Counted from the stretch's first letter, positions 33,898 through 43,013 are shown. The stretch: 64,000 nt of DNA from Streptomyces sp. MUM 2J (GCF_022414535.1 NZ_JADWYM010000004.1:62001-126000), one strand, 5' to 3'. Numbers and translations: made by a program. Notes: generated by a model from the sequence alone, not told the origin.

Positions 33898-35346
33898 TCA
33901 GCAGCGCTTCTGCCGCTTCCAGGGCCCGGTGACGGCGAGCATGACGCCCGGCTCCTGGATGTTCGCGAAGAGCGTCCTGCCGTCGGGCGAGAAGGTGACG
34001 CCGGTGAACTCGCTGTACTCGGGCTCCTCGGCGGTGCCGAGGTTCAGCTCGTTGCGGGCGATGGGGTACGTGCGGCCGCTGTCGGTGGCGCCGAACAGGT
34101 GCTGGAGGCCGTCCCCGTCCTCGCAGATGACCAGGCCGCCGTACGGGGAGACGGTGATGTTGTCCGGGCCGTCGAAGTGGCCTTCCCGGGACGGGTCCGG
34201 GTTGACGCCGAGCAGCACCTTGAGGGTGAGGGTGCGGCGCCGGGGGTCGTAGAACCAGACCTGGCCGTCGTGCTGCTCGGGGCTCTCCTCACGGGCGAAG
34301 GAGGAGACGATGTAGGCGCCGCCGTCGCCCCACCACATCCCCTCCAGCTTGCGCGCGCGGGTGATCTCGCCGTCGGTGAACTGCCGGCGGACCGGGACGG
34401 TCTGCGCGTCGCGGTCGGGCACGTCGACCCAGTCGACGCCGTAGACCGTGCCGGTCCTCGTTGCGCGCGAGAGGTCGTCCACGAACCGGCCCGCGGAGTC
34501 GTAGCACTTGGGGGCCTGCAGGACGCCCGCGTCGTCGGCGAGGGTGCGCAGTTGGCCGCGGCCGTGGCGGAAGCCGTGCGGCGGCACCCAGCGGAAGAGC
34601 AGGCCGTTGGGGTCGTGGTCGTCCTCGGTGAGGTAGGCGTGGCCGGTCTTCGGGTCGATGACGACGGCCTCGTGGTCGAAGCGGCCGAAGGCCTTGACGG
34701 GCCGGGGGTCCCGGTTGGCGCGGCGGTCGTAGGGGTCGACCTCGAAGACGTAGCCGTGGTCCTTGGTCATGCCGTTCTCGCCGGCCCGGTCGGAGTTCTC
34801 CTCGCAGGTCAGCCAGGTTCCCCAGGGGCTGCGCCCGCCGGCGCAGTTGGTGGAGGTACCGGCGATGCCGACCCACTCGGCGACCGCGTGGCCGTGGCGC
34901 ACCTCGACGACCGTGCAGCCGCCGGAGGCGGCGGGGTCGTAGACGAGGCCCTCGTGCAGCGGGACGGGGTACTCCCACTTGGAGCGCGGGCCCTTGAGCT
35001 CGTGGTTGTTGACCAGGAGGGTGGTGCCGCGCGGACCGTCGAAGGCGGCGGTGCCGTCGGGCTTCTGCGGAGTGAACTCGCCGGACTCCAGCCTGGTCTT
35101 CCCGCTGTAGGTGACGATCTTGTACGAGAACCCGGCGGGCAGGGCGAGGATGCCCTTCGGGTCGGCGAGCAGCGGCCCGTAGCCGACTCCGCCGTGCGCG
35201 TCCGCCCAGGCACCGTCCGCGGTCTCGGTCTCGGTGGACGCCAGGGCGTTCGGGGCGGTGGCCAGAGCTCCGACGCTGCCGGCCAGGGCGACTCCGGCAC
35301 CGGTGATCGCGGACTTCCGGGCGAAGTCCCTGCGGGTGAGCGACAT
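33898..35346 (-). CDS. PhoX-type secreted alkaline phosphatase (Tat substrate)
   Basis: A protein of 482 residues with a Tat signal: RRDFARKSAITGAGVALAG at the N-terminus, cleaved near ALAS. The mature part is PhoX/DUF839-like: TLLVNNHE, GGCTVVEV, NCAGGRSPWGTWLTCEE, DHEAVVIDP, YLTEDD, EGMWWGDGGAYIVSSFA, DNITVSPYGGLVICEDGDG and the late FTGVTFSPDGRTLFANIQEPG. PhoX enzymes are Ca/Fe phosphatases for phosphate scavenging. A PHO-box-like direct repeat lies upstream, so PhoP control is likely. ATG at 35346 is chosen; the upstream open frame lacks support. Confidence 0.92.
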   Translation of the reverse strand: MSLTRRDFARKSAITGAGVALAGSVGALATAPNALASTETETADGAWADAHGGVGYGPLLADPKGILALPAGFSYKIVTYSGKTRLESGEFTPQKPDGTAAFDGPRGTTLLVNNHELKGPRSKWEYPVPLHEGLVYDPAASGGCTVVEVRHGHAVAEWVGIAGTSTNCAGGRSPWGTWLTCEENSDRAGENGMTKDHGYVFEVDPYDRRANRDPRPVKAFGRFDHEAVVIDPKTGHAYLTEDDHDPNGLLFRWVPPHGFRHGRGQLRTLADDAGVLQAPKCYDSAGRFVDDLSRATRTGTVYGVDWVDVPDRDAQTVPVRRQFTDGEITRARKLEGMWWGDGGAYIVSSFAREESPEQHDGQVWFYDPRRRTLTLKVLLGVNPDPSREGHFDGPDNITVSPYGGLVICEDGDGLQHLFGATDSGRTYPIARNELNLGTAEEPEYSEFTGVTFSPDGRTLFANIQEPGVMLAVTGPWKRQKRC

Positions 35347-35414
35347 GGTGTCTCCTGTGACGGTGGGTGTGCCGTGGGAGGTGGCGGCCGTGGGTTCGGC
35401 GACACCGTCCCGCC

Positions 35415-35436
35415 CGCCGCTGAACGTGGGTTGAAC
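35415..35436 (-). promoter_or_regulatory. PHO box (PhoP direct repeats) upstream of phoX-like gene
   Basis: On the minus strand two 11-base units stand side by side, GTTCAACCCAC (35436-35426) and GTTCAGCGGCG (35425-35415). The 11-base spacing and GTTCA heads match the direct-repeat units of Streptomyces PHO boxes. They lie 69 bases before the ATG. Confidence 0.72.
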
Positions 35437-35518
35437 GGCGGGCGTCGCAGACGGTCCCGGTTCCGTGAATCCGGACCGACACCGTCCACGGCAGGGCGAC
35501 AGGAGAGCTGTGGTGGCG

Positions 35519-36964
35519 TCAGTTCCCGTGCTGGGAACGGGCTTTGAAGGCTGCCTTCCTGGCCTCCTTGGCCACCTTCTTGTCCGGGTGGAGCCGGCCC
35601 ATCGCCTCCAGCACGTCGGCGGTGGCGGGGTGCTCGACACGCCAGGCCGCGGCGAAGAAGCCGTCGTGCTGGGCGGCGAGGCCCTCGACGAGGGCCTGCA
35701 GTTCCTCGGAGTTGCCCTCGGCTGCCAGCTGTGCGGCGACGGTGTCGACGGTGAGCCAGAAGACCATCGCCTCGGTGGGGGCGGGCACGTCGGCCATGCC
35801 GTGCTCGGTCAGCCAGACCCGGGCCAGTCCGCCGAGTTCGGCGTCGTCGAGCACCTCGCGCAGCGCGGGCTCGGCGACCGCGCCCACCAGGGACAGCGCC
35901 TCCTGGCAGCGGAGCCGGCGCAGCGGTGCCCCCGGGTCGCCACCGCGGGCGGCGGCCAGCAGTTCCCGTGCGGCGGCCAGGGGCTCGCGCCGGGCCAGCC
36001 ACTGCTCGGTCTCGGCGCGCACCGCCCGGGGTCCGTGGGCAGCGGTGCGGTCGAGCAGGGCGTCCGCGCCCTTGTCGGCGAGGTCGCCGACGGCGGGCGC
36101 CTCGACGCCGGCCTCCAGCAGCCGGGCACGCAGCCCGTACAGGCCGAGCGGGGTGAGACGGACCATGCCGTAGCGGGAGACGTCGGTGTCGTCGACGGGC
36201 GCGGCGGGCTCCTCCGCCGGATCGTCGATGTCGGCCATGAGCGCCTCGTCGACCGGCTGGTACTCCACGAGACCGATCGGGTCGAGGAGCCGGAACTGGT
36301 CGTCCAGCCGCATCATGGCGTCGGAGACCTGTTCCAGCACGTCGTTGGTGGGCTCGTCCATGTCGCCGGGGACGATCATGGAGGCGGCGAGCGCCGGAAG
36401 GGGCACCGGCCCGTCGCCGGGGCCGTCCTCGCTGACGTTGAGCAGGTAGAGGTTGCCGAGCACGCCGTCGAGGAACTCGGCCTCGGCCTCGGGGTCCCAG
36501 TCCAGCTCGGAGAGGTCGATCTCGCCGTTGCCGTTGTCGAAGTCCATGGCGTCGACGAGATCGTCGAGGTCGGGCACGGCGGCGTCGGCGAGCACCGCGT
36601 CCAGGGCGACCAGCCAGACACCGAGCACGTCGACCGGGGAGCCGCCGGTGAGCAGGGCGAGGTCCTCGCCGGCGGCGACGGTGCCGGTCTCCTCGTCGGT
36701 GATCTCGACGAGCCCGGTGTCGACGGCGACGCGCCAGGCCTCGCTGGCGTAGGCGGCGGCGTCGTCCCCGGTGAGCCCGAGGAGTTCGGCCGCGGCGGGC
36801 AGCTGCTCCTCGACGAGCCCGCCGCCCGCGTCGACACGGGTGTCGGGGCCCGCCCAACGGGCGAGCCGGGCGGCCCGGGAGAGCAGCGGCGTGCTCAGGG
36901 CGGCCCGCGCCAGCTCCGCTTCGTCGGTCAGCCGCGCGGGCGGCAGGGGGGAGCTGTCTGACAT
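35519..36964 (-). CDS. Conserved actinobacterial protein of unknown function
   Basis: A soluble, acidic protein of 481 residues with no motif I can assign. It is rich in Ala, Leu, Asp and Glu and mostly helical; the N-terminal part reads like a winged-helix-like region (LTDEAELARAALSTPLLSRAARLARWAG) and the C-terminal half has several HEAT-like helical segments (LRRLRCQEALSLVGAVAEPALREVLDD). The end is basic (HPDKKVAKEARKAAFKARSQHGN). No signal peptide or membrane segment. ATG at 36964 with GGAGAACGAG upstream. Its coding statistics look normal, so it is a real gene; I do not recognise its function. Confidence 0.85.
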   Translation of the reverse strand: MSDSSPLPPARLTDEAELARAALSTPLLSRAARLARWAGPDTRVDAGGGLVEEQLPAAAELLGLTGDDAAAYASEAWRVAVDTGLVEITDEETGTVAAGEDLALLTGGSPVDVLGVWLVALDAVLADAAVPDLDDLVDAMDFDNGNGEIDLSELDWDPEAEAEFLDGVLGNLYLLNVSEDGPGDGPVPLPALAASMIVPGDMDEPTNDVLEQVSDAMMRLDDQFRLLDPIGLVEYQPVDEALMADIDDPAEEPAAPVDDTDVSRYGMVRLTPLGLYGLRARLLEAGVEAPAVGDLADKGADALLDRTAAHGPRAVRAETEQWLARREPLAAARELLAAARGGDPGAPLRRLRCQEALSLVGAVAEPALREVLDDAELGGLARVWLTEHGMADVPAPTEAMVFWLTVDTVAAQLAAEGNSEELQALVEGLAAQHDGFFAAAWRVEHPATADVLEAMGRLHPDKKVAKEARKAAFKARSQHGN

Positions 36965-37103
36965 GGGCTCGTTCTCCTCGGACGGTGGTACCACTCAGCC
37001 GCTCAGCCTAGACGGATTTCCACCCATCCCGCCCGGTTCATCTCCCCGTCGGCCTCCGTACATGGCCGAAACCTTGACAACTGGCCGGAGAAAGCAGGAG
37101 ATT

Positions 37104-37153
37104 GACGCGCGTAGAAATCGGCGGACAACTGTTCACTGTCTTCTACGCGCGTC
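37104..37153. promoter_or_regulatory. 13-bp perfect inverted repeat upstream of secreted nuclease gene
   Basis: GACGCGCGTAGAA (37104-37116) and TTCTACGCGCGTC (37141-37153) are perfect inverse copies 24 bases apart, 94 bases before the TTG start. A perfect -35-like TTGACA stands at 37074-37079. The repeat may be an operator pair, or an RNA hairpin in the leader. Confidence 0.6.
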
Positions 37154-37246
37154 GTCCGTGCGGTCAACCACGCGTTTCCGGCGCGCTCTTCGCGCACCAC
37201 CGCTCCACCCTCGTCCCGGCACTTGTCATGTCCCCGGAGGGATCCC

Positions 37247-39079
37247 TTGCCGAGAAAGTCGTCCGCGCGTCTCGCCGCGCTCACCGTCGCCGCCGTCTGC
37301 TCCGCGGCGTCCACCGTCGCCCTGACCTCCCCCGCCCACGCGGACTCCGTACGCATCCACGACATCCAGGGCACCACCCGGATATCGCCGTACGCCGGCC
37401 AGAAGGTCGCGGAGGTGACCGGAATCGTCACCGGTGTCCGCACCTACGGCTCGTCCCGGGGGTTCTGGATGCAGGATCCGAACCCGGACGCCGATCCGGC
37501 GACCAGTGAGGGCATCTTCGTCTACACCGGCTCGACCCCGAAGGTCGCGGTCGGCGACCTGCTCTCGGTCAGCGGCACGGTCTCGGAGTACGTCCCCGGC
37601 GGGACGTCCTCCGGCAACCAGTCCGTGACGGAGCTGACCCGCACCACGATCACCGTCGTCTCCAGCGGCAACACCGTTCCCGCCGCCACCGTCATCGACG
37701 CCCGGTCGGTGCCGGGCGCGTACACCCCGGCCGGCGACTCCGCCGCGGGAGGCTCGGTCAACGGGCTGACCCTGCGGCCCTCGATGTACGCCCTGGACTA
37801 CTACGAGTCCCTGGAGGGCATGAACGTCCAGGTCTCCGACGCCCGCGTGGTGGGCGCCAGCAACAAGTACTACGAGCTGTGGGTCACGGTGAAGCCGCAC
37901 GAGCACGCCAACCGGCGTGGCGGCACCGTCTACGGGTCCTACGACGCCCAGAACACCGGCCGGCTCCAGATCCAGTCGCTCGGCCCGACCTCCGCGTACC
38001 CGACCGTGGACGTCGGGGACACGCTCACCGGCACCACCACCGGCCCGCTGGACTACAACCAGTACGGCGGCTACACCCTCGTCGCCAACGAGATCGGCAC
38101 GGTCGACGCCGCCGGCCTCTCCCGGGAGACGACCCGCAGGCAGAGCAGCCGCGAGCTGGCGATCGCGACGTACAACGTCGAGAACCTCGACCCGTCCGAC
38201 GGCACCTTCGCCGCGCACGCCTCCGCGATCGTGCACAACCTCCGGTCGCCCGACATCGTGTCCCTGGAGGAGATCCAGGACAACAACGGCGCCACGGACG
38301 ACGGCACGACCGCCGCCGACGTCACGGTCGGCAAGCTGATCGACGCGATCGTCGCGGCCGGCGGCCCGCACTACGACTGGCGCTCCGTCGACCCGGTCAA
38401 CGACTCCGACGGCGGCCAGCCCGGCGGCAACATCCGCAACGTGTTCCTGTTCAACCCGCAGCGGGTCTCCTTCACCGACCGCGCGGGCGGCGACGCCACC
38501 AGCGCCGTCGGCGTCACCAAGGTGCACGGCAAGGCCGCGCTCACGCTCTCCCCGGGCCGGATCGACCCGCAGAACGCCGCGTGGGAGGACAGCCGCAAGC
38601 CGCTGGTGGGCGAGTTCGTCTTCCGCGGCAAGAAGGTGTTCGTGATCGCGAACCACTTCGCCTCCAAGGGGGGCGACCAGGGACTGGCCGGGCAGTACCA
38701 GCCGCCGGTGCGCAGCTCGGAGATCCAGCGCCACGCGCAGGCGACCGTGGTCAACGCCTTCGTCAAGGACCTCCTCTCGGTCCAGAGGAACGCGAACGTC
38801 GTCGCACTCGGCGACATCAACGACTTCGAGTTCTCCGGCACCGCGCGGATCCTGGAGGGCGACGGCGCGCTGTGGTCGGCGGTGAAGTCGCTGCCGAGGA
38901 GCGAGCGGTACAGCTACGTCTACCAGGGCAACGCCCAGGTCCTGGACCAGATCCTGGTCAGCCCGGCGATCCGGCGCGGCGGACGGTGCCACTTCGACTA
39001 CGACAGCGTGCACATCAACGCGGAGTTCCACGACCAGATCAGCGACCACGACCCCCAGGTGCTGCGGTTCCGCCCGTGA
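37247..39079 (+). CDS. Secreted endonuclease/exonuclease/phosphatase family nuclease
   Basis: An exported protein of 610 residues. A signal peptide (RKSSARLAALTVAAVCSAA...) is cleaved after AHA near 34. An OB-fold-like region (about 35-270; IHDIQGTTRISPYAG, VTGIVTGV) resembles that of large extracellular DNases. The EEP domain (about 300-610) has IATYNVENLD, SLEEIQDNNG, NHFASKGGDQG, LGDINDFEFSG and SDHDPQVLRF, which supply the metal and catalytic residues. TTG at 37247 is preferred because GGAGGG sits 6 bases upstream and the signal then starts MPRKSS; TTG at 37223 is the alternative. Extracellular DNA degradation is the likely role. Confidence 0.9.
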   Translation: MPRKSSARLAALTVAAVCSAASTVALTSPAHADSVRIHDIQGTTRISPYAGQKVAEVTGIVTGVRTYGSSRGFWMQDPNPDADPATSEGIFVYTGSTPKVAVGDLLSVSGTVSEYVPGGTSSGNQSVTELTRTTITVVSSGNTVPAATVIDARSVPGAYTPAGDSAAGGSVNGLTLRPSMYALDYYESLEGMNVQVSDARVVGASNKYYELWVTVKPHEHANRRGGTVYGSYDAQNTGRLQIQSLGPTSAYPTVDVGDTLTGTTTGPLDYNQYGGYTLVANEIGTVDAAGLSRETTRRQSSRELAIATYNVENLDPSDGTFAAHASAIVHNLRSPDIVSLEEIQDNNGATDDGTTAADVTVGKLIDAIVAAGGPHYDWRSVDPVNDSDGGQPGGNIRNVFLFNPQRVSFTDRAGGDATSAVGVTKVHGKAALTLSPGRIDPQNAAWEDSRKPLVGEFVFRGKKVFVIANHFASKGGDQGLAGQYQPPVRSSEIQRHAQATVVNAFVKDLLSVQRNANVVALGDINDFEFSGTARILEGDGALWSAVKSLPRSERYSYVYQGNAQVLDQILVSPAIRRGGRCHFDYDSVHINAEFHDQISDHDPQVLRFRP

Positions 39080-39166
39080 GCACCGCGCTCCCAGCGGCGG
39101 GCCCGCACCGGCCCACACCGGGAGCGTCGCCACGGGTGAGCAGCAGCCGGCGATGACCGGTACCCC

Positions 39167-39206
39167 GGCAGGTGAGGTGCGCGCCGTCACGCGCACCTCA
39201 CCTGCC
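39167..39206 (+). terminator. Strong hairpin terminator downstream of nuclease gene
   Basis: A perfect 17-bp stem (39167-39183 with 39190-39206) and 6-base loop CCGTCA lies 88 bases after the nuclease stop. It is also downstream (156 bases) of the opposing 146-residue gene. Confidence 0.8.
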
Positions 39207-39361
39207 CGCCGGATCGCCCGCGGGCAGCGTGACCACAGCTCCGGAGTGACACAACAGCCCGCCCGCACCACCGGGTTGGCCGATATGGTCATGCACACTG
39301 CGGCGGCGCCGCGTCCGCCCGGTCCGCCCTCCGGTGCCGGGGTGATCTCCGACGGCATCCC

Positions 39362-39802
39362 CTAGCGGGCGCGGTGCCGCCACCGCCTCACCTCGACCGC
39401 GACCACCGCACCCGCCGCCGCGCCCGCGGCCAGCACCAGACCCGGGTGGCGCATCCCGCTCCGCACGACCGGCCGCACCGGCCGCGGGGCGCTCTGCTCG
39501 GCGGCATGACCGGCCTGCGCGGCCCGGTCCTGCACCGCCTGCCCGGCCCTGGCGGCCCGGTCCTGAACCGCATGGCCCGCCTGGGCGGCGGAGCTGCGCA
39601 GTTGCACGCTCATCGCGCCGGCCTTGTCACGCAGGTCGGCGGCACGCGCACGGGCCCGCTCCTGCGCACCCGTCCCGCCGGACGGCTCCACTCCGGTGGA
39701 GCCGGACTCGCCGCGCGCCTCGGCCATCTGCCGGCGCAACTCGTCGGGGCCCTTGGCCCCCGCGGGTCCGGACCTGTCGGGCCGGTTGTCCTTGGCAGTC
39801 AT
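39362..39802 (-). CDS. DUF3618-like membrane-tethered protein with amphipathic repeats
   Basis: A protein of 146 residues with no enzymatic motif. The N-terminus has PDELRRQMAEARGE, reminiscent of DUF3618 proteins. Residues about 70-105 are a repetitive Ala/Gln/Arg helix (AGHAVQDRAARAGQAVQDRA...) with an 11-residue period, as in LEA or apolipoprotein-like surface helices. A single membrane helix (GLVLAAGAAAGAVVAVEV) and a basic end RRWRHRAR follow. It probably sits at the inner membrane face. ATG at 39802 with GGGAGAGGG upstream. Confidence 0.8.
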   Translation of the reverse strand: MTAKDNRPDRSGPAGAKGPDELRRQMAEARGESGSTGVEPSGGTGAQERARARAADLRDKAGAMSVQLRSSAAQAGHAVQDRAARAGQAVQDRAAQAGHAAEQSAPRPVRPVVRSGMRHPGLVLAAGAAAGAVVAVEVRRWRHRAR

Positions 39803-40006
39803 CGGTGCACCCTCTCCCTGATCTCCTCCCCCATCAACCCTGATCGCCGCCGAGCGTCCTCGCGGGGGCGACGGGGTGACCCGGCCGAACACGTTCGCCG
39901 ACGGAGCGGAACTCCGCGGGCGGCCCGCCGGACGTCCACGGTCTCGGTGACGGTGTTGCGCCCTCCTCTCGGACCCGGGCCGTCCGGGTACCCTGGCCTG
40001 CCCTCA

Positions 40007-40714
40007 TCACCCCTGCGCCGGTCCCCCGGGGCCGGTCTCGCCGAGCCGGGCCAACTGGGTCTGGAACCAGTCGAGCCGCGCCTGCAGCAGCGCCGCCTCG
40101 GCGACGAGCTCGGGCACGCCGAGTTCCTCGTCCGCGCCGCCGGCACCCGGGGCGCGCACCATGCCGTCGGCACCCGGCACGCCCGCCGCCACGACCCGCA
40201 GCCCGTCCCCGGCCAGTCGGCCGAAGGCGGCCGGCGAGACGGACGGACGGGCCCGCACGCAGCCCGCGCAGCACGGGCCCAGAGCCCGCCAGCCGGGCAG
40301 GCCCCAGCCTGCGTCCGCCAGCGCCACGGCGGTCCGGCCGCAGGCACAGGTCCCGACGGTCACCGCACGCACGCGCTGGCGGGCATAGCGGAAACCGCGC
40401 TCGAAGCGGATGTACGCACCCAGCACCGTCACCTGGAGGAGCACGGCCGCCCGGTGCTCGGCCGTGCACAGCAGCGCCTCGGCGTCCGTCCGCTCGTGCA
40501 CGCAGTGGAAACCGCAGTCGCAGCGGCGGTGCGGCGGCCGGTGCCGCAGGCCGTAGGCGCACGACGCGTCGGCCACGACGCCGTACGGCAGCGCGCCGCC
40601 GAGCGACACACCGGTGAAGGCGGCCCGGTTCCCGTCCTGCGACAGCACGGGATGGGCGATCTTGTAGCCGGTCGGCGGCTCCGTCGGGTGTTCCTCCGGA
40701 AGCCGCAGCCTCAT
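40007..40714 (-). CDS. Cys-rich conserved protein of unknown function
   Basis: A soluble protein of 235 residues that I cannot assign. It holds clustered Cys and His residues: CDCGFHCVHE near 65-75 with Cys82 and His86 nearby, CACG near 123, and CCAGC near 149-153, which together look like one or two structural zinc sites. The rest is mixed alpha/beta with a Gln/Leu-rich C-terminal helix. Its ATG overlaps the stop of the 51-residue gene upstream (ATGA), so the two are translationally coupled. Confidence 0.8.
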   Translation of the reverse strand: MRLRLPEEHPTEPPTGYKIAHPVLSQDGNRAAFTGVSLGGALPYGVVADASCAYGLRHRPPHRRCDCGFHCVHERTDAEALLCTAEHRAAVLLQVTVLGAYIRFERGFRYARQRVRAVTVGTCACGRTAVALADAGWGLPGWRALGPCCAGCVRARPSVSPAAFGRLAGDGLRVVAAGVPGADGMVRAPGAGGADEELGVPELVAEAALLQARLDWFQTQLARLGETGPGGPAQG

Positions 40715-40866
40715 CGGGCGGCCGGCACCTCTTCGGGTGCGGGGGCCGTCGGCTCGGCTGCGGGAGCCGCGGGCTGCCTGCTCTGTGCGGTGGGTTCGTG
40801 TTCTTCACCGGCGGTGTGCGGACGCTCCTCCGCGACGCCGGTGGCGAGTGCCTTGCCGAGCTTCAT
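40711..40866 (-). CDS. Small 51-residue protein coupled to the Cys-rich gene
   Basis: A small ORF starting ATG at 40866 (MKLGKALATGVAEE...) with GGGAGG 5 bases upstream. It ends TGA at 40711-40713, overlapping the next start. The product has a short helix followed by an Ala/Pro/Glu-rich disordered tail. The good ribosome site and the coupling argue that it is translated. Function unknown. Confidence 0.65.
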   Translation of the reverse strand: MKLGKALATGVAEERPHTAGEEHEPTAQSRQPAAPAAEPTAPAPEEVPAAR

Positions 40867-41137
40867 GACGCCTCCCATGACCGGTGGACCATGCCTCGTC
40901 CTGTCCATGGTGACGCATGAGAGGCGTTCCGGACACGGGACCCGAGCGGCGGCGCTGCCCGGGGCTCGGACCGCCGGGCGCGGCACACGGCACGGCGGGA
41001 CGGACGGAAGGCCGGACCTGGAAGGGGGACGGGTGGCCGGGGTCCGCCCGACCACCCCCGGTGTCGCAGTGTTCCTTACCGGTATCTCGTAGAAATTTTA
41101 AGTGGAGCTTCACGATTGTGGTGCGGAGACTACTGCC

Positions 41138-42040
41138 ATGACCTACGCAGGCTCCCGCACCCCTCCCTTCGGCCGCGCACTGTGCGCCATGATCACGCCC
41201 TTCACCGAGGAGGGCGCCCTCGACCTCGACGGCGCCCAGCGCCTCGCCGACCGTCTGGTGGGGCAGGGCTGCGACGGCCTGGTCCTCTCCGGCACCACGG
41301 GCGAGTCCCCGACCACCACGGATGCCGAGAAGGCCGCCCTGATCCGGGCGGTCCGCGAGGCGGTCGGCGACCGGGCGTCCCTGGTCGCCGGGGTGGGCAC
41401 GGCGGACACCCGGCACACCGTTCGGCTCACGCTGGAGGCGGAGAAGGCGGGCGCCGACGGCGCCCTCGTCGTCACGCCGTACTACAGCAGGCCGCCGCAG
41501 GATGCCGTCGAGGCCCACTTCCGCGAGGTGGCGGATGCCTCCGGGCTGCCGCTGATGCTCTACGACATCCCTGACCGCACCGGCACCCGCATCGAGCCGG
41601 ACACGATGATCGGCCTCGCCTCCCACCCGCGGATCGTCGCGGTCAAGGACTGCTCCTACGACCTCCTCGGCACGCAGAAGGTCATCGCCCGTACCGACCT
41701 GGCCTACTACGCGGGCTGCGACGAGCACGTCCTGGCCCTGTACGCGGTGGGCGCGGCCGGGTACGTGAGCACGGTGGCGAACGCGGCCCCCGCCCAGGTC
41801 CGGGCCGTCATCGACGCGTTCGACGCGGGCGACACCCGGGAGGCGGCGCGCCTCCAGCAACGGGCCACGCCGCTCATCGACTCGATGACGTCGGCCGGCC
41901 TGCCGGGCACGGTGACCGCCAAGGCGATCCTGACCGCCCTCTCCCTGCCCGCCGGCCCGGTGCGCCCCCCGCTGCGCCCGGCGGGCGAGGAGGCGGTGGC
42001 GGCGCTGCACGCGGCGTACGAGCGTCTGACCGCGGCCTGA
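41138..42040 (+). CDS. dapA: 4-hydroxy-tetrahydrodipicolinate synthase (DapA family)
   Basis: A TIM-barrel aldolase of 300 residues condensing pyruvate with aspartate semialdehyde in lysine and peptidoglycan precursor synthesis. Signature residues are present: SGTTGESPTTT near 47-57, Tyr in VTPYYSRPP near 118, YDIPDRTGTRI, and Schiff-base Lys in IVAVKDCSYD near 168. ATG at 41138 is used; no clear Shine-Dalgarno is visible, but an AT-rich stretch (41088-41101) upstream may hold the promoter. Paralogous NAL-family enzymes are an alternative because Streptomyces usually carry more than one DapA-like gene. Confidence 0.9.
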   Translation: MTYAGSRTPPFGRALCAMITPFTEEGALDLDGAQRLADRLVGQGCDGLVLSGTTGESPTTTDAEKAALIRAVREAVGDRASLVAGVGTADTRHTVRLTLEAEKAGADGALVVTPYYSRPPQDAVEAHFREVADASGLPLMLYDIPDRTGTRIEPDTMIGLASHPRIVAVKDCSYDLLGTQKVIARTDLAYYAGCDEHVLALYAVGAAGYVSTVANAAPAQVRAVIDAFDAGDTREAARLQQRATPLIDSMTSAGLPGTVTAKAILTALSLPAGPVRPPLRPAGEEAVAALHAAYERLTAA

Positions 42041-42401
42041 GCAGCGTCCCCGGTCCCGTCCGCCACCGGCCCGGCAGAGACGAGTGGGTGCGGGTGCGCG
42101 CGTGGATCCGCTCCGGCAGGAACCGTCCCCTGCGCGACGCCCCGCTCCGTGTTCCCCGGGAACGGTGACATGGTCCGGTGGGCACCCACGGCGGAGAGCG
42201 GTCCCTGGCGCCTGACGTCCCGTGCCGGGGCACGGGACGCATCGGGGTCTGCTTCCCCCCGCGGGTCCACCGCCCCTGGCCGAGATGCGTGCCGCTGCCG
42301 TGCCGGATGCGGAGGACGGACGGTCGACAAGGGTGCTCCGCGATCGTGTCCCCCGCCGCCCCACCGGCCACCGAACCCGCGGGCCGGGGGCATCGAAGCT
42401 C
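42041..42401. other. Intergenic region between convergent dapA and GNAT/ThiF genes
   Basis: About 360 bases with no gene. It contains a small palindrome GTTCC-CCG-GGAAC at 42151-42163 and a stronger hairpin at 42216-42239 described separately. Nothing else is recognised. Confidence 0.5.
42216..42239. terminator. Hairpin in the dapA/GNAT convergent intergenic region
   Basis: A perfect 10-bp stem CGTCCCGTGC / GCACGGGACG with a CGGG loop lies about 170 bases from both convergent stops and could terminate either transcript. Confidence 0.45.
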
Positions 42402-43013
42402 TCAGACCGGCTGGAGACGGCGGCCGCGGCCGCCTGTGAGGACGGCCTGTTCGGCCGGCGTGGCCGAGCGTCGCCATTCCGGGGCCAACGCGGCGTACGT
42501 GGTGACATCGTGCCAGCAGCCCTGGGTGTGGAACAGCTCGCGCAGTGTCGCCTCGGGGCGCAGGCCTGCGGCGAGCATGACGTCCCGCATGCGTGTGTGG
42601 TCGGCACGGTGCCCGGCCCAGATCCGGTGCAGGCCGAGCGGACCGAAGCCGTAGGCCATCAGCAGGCGTCCGGCCTCGTGACCGTGGCCGCGCACGGGTG
42701 CGTCGGGCAGCAGGACGAGTCCGGTGAGCATCGCGTTGCTGCCGTAGTCCTCGACCAGCAGCCCCATGGTGCCGACCATGGTGTCGTCGTCCGGTGCGCA
42801 GATGGCGAGGGTGTGTCTGCGACGCGGGTGGCTGTAGGGCTGGGCGAGGCAGTGTGCGAAGGCGTCCTGTGCCTGGCGGACGTCCATGCGGTCGATGCCG
42901 AGGTAGCGGGTCAGAACGCGGTGGGTGTGGATCCGTTGGAAGGGTGCGAGGTCGGTGGCCCGCAGCTCGCGCAACCACAGGTGATCGCCGTGCAGTTCGG
43001 GGAGGTGTGTCAT
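42402..43013 (-). CDS. GNAT acetyltransferase coupled to a ThiF-like protein
   Basis: A RimJ/RimL-type acetyltransferase of 203 residues. It begins with the typical HLWLRELRATDLAPFQ strand; the central strands are TLAICAPDDDTMVGTMGL and NAMLTGLVLLPDAPVRGHGHEAGRLLMAYGF, which carries the acetyl-CoA loop, and GLHRIWAGHRADHTRMRDVMLAAGLRPEATLRE follows. It overlaps the upstream ThiF-like gene (ATGA at 43010-43013), so the two products are made together. This suggests that one modifies or uses what the other activates. The substrate is unknown. Confidence 0.85.
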   Translation of the reverse strand: MTHLPELHGDHLWLRELRATDLAPFQRIHTHRVLTRYLGIDRMDVRQAQDAFAHCLAQPYSHPRRRHTLAICAPDDDTMVGTMGLLVEDYGSNAMLTGLVLLPDAPVRGHGHEAGRLLMAYGFGPLGLHRIWAGHRADHTRMRDVMLAAGLRPEATLRELFHTQGCWHDVTTYAALAPEWRRSATPAEQAVLTGGRGRRLQPV

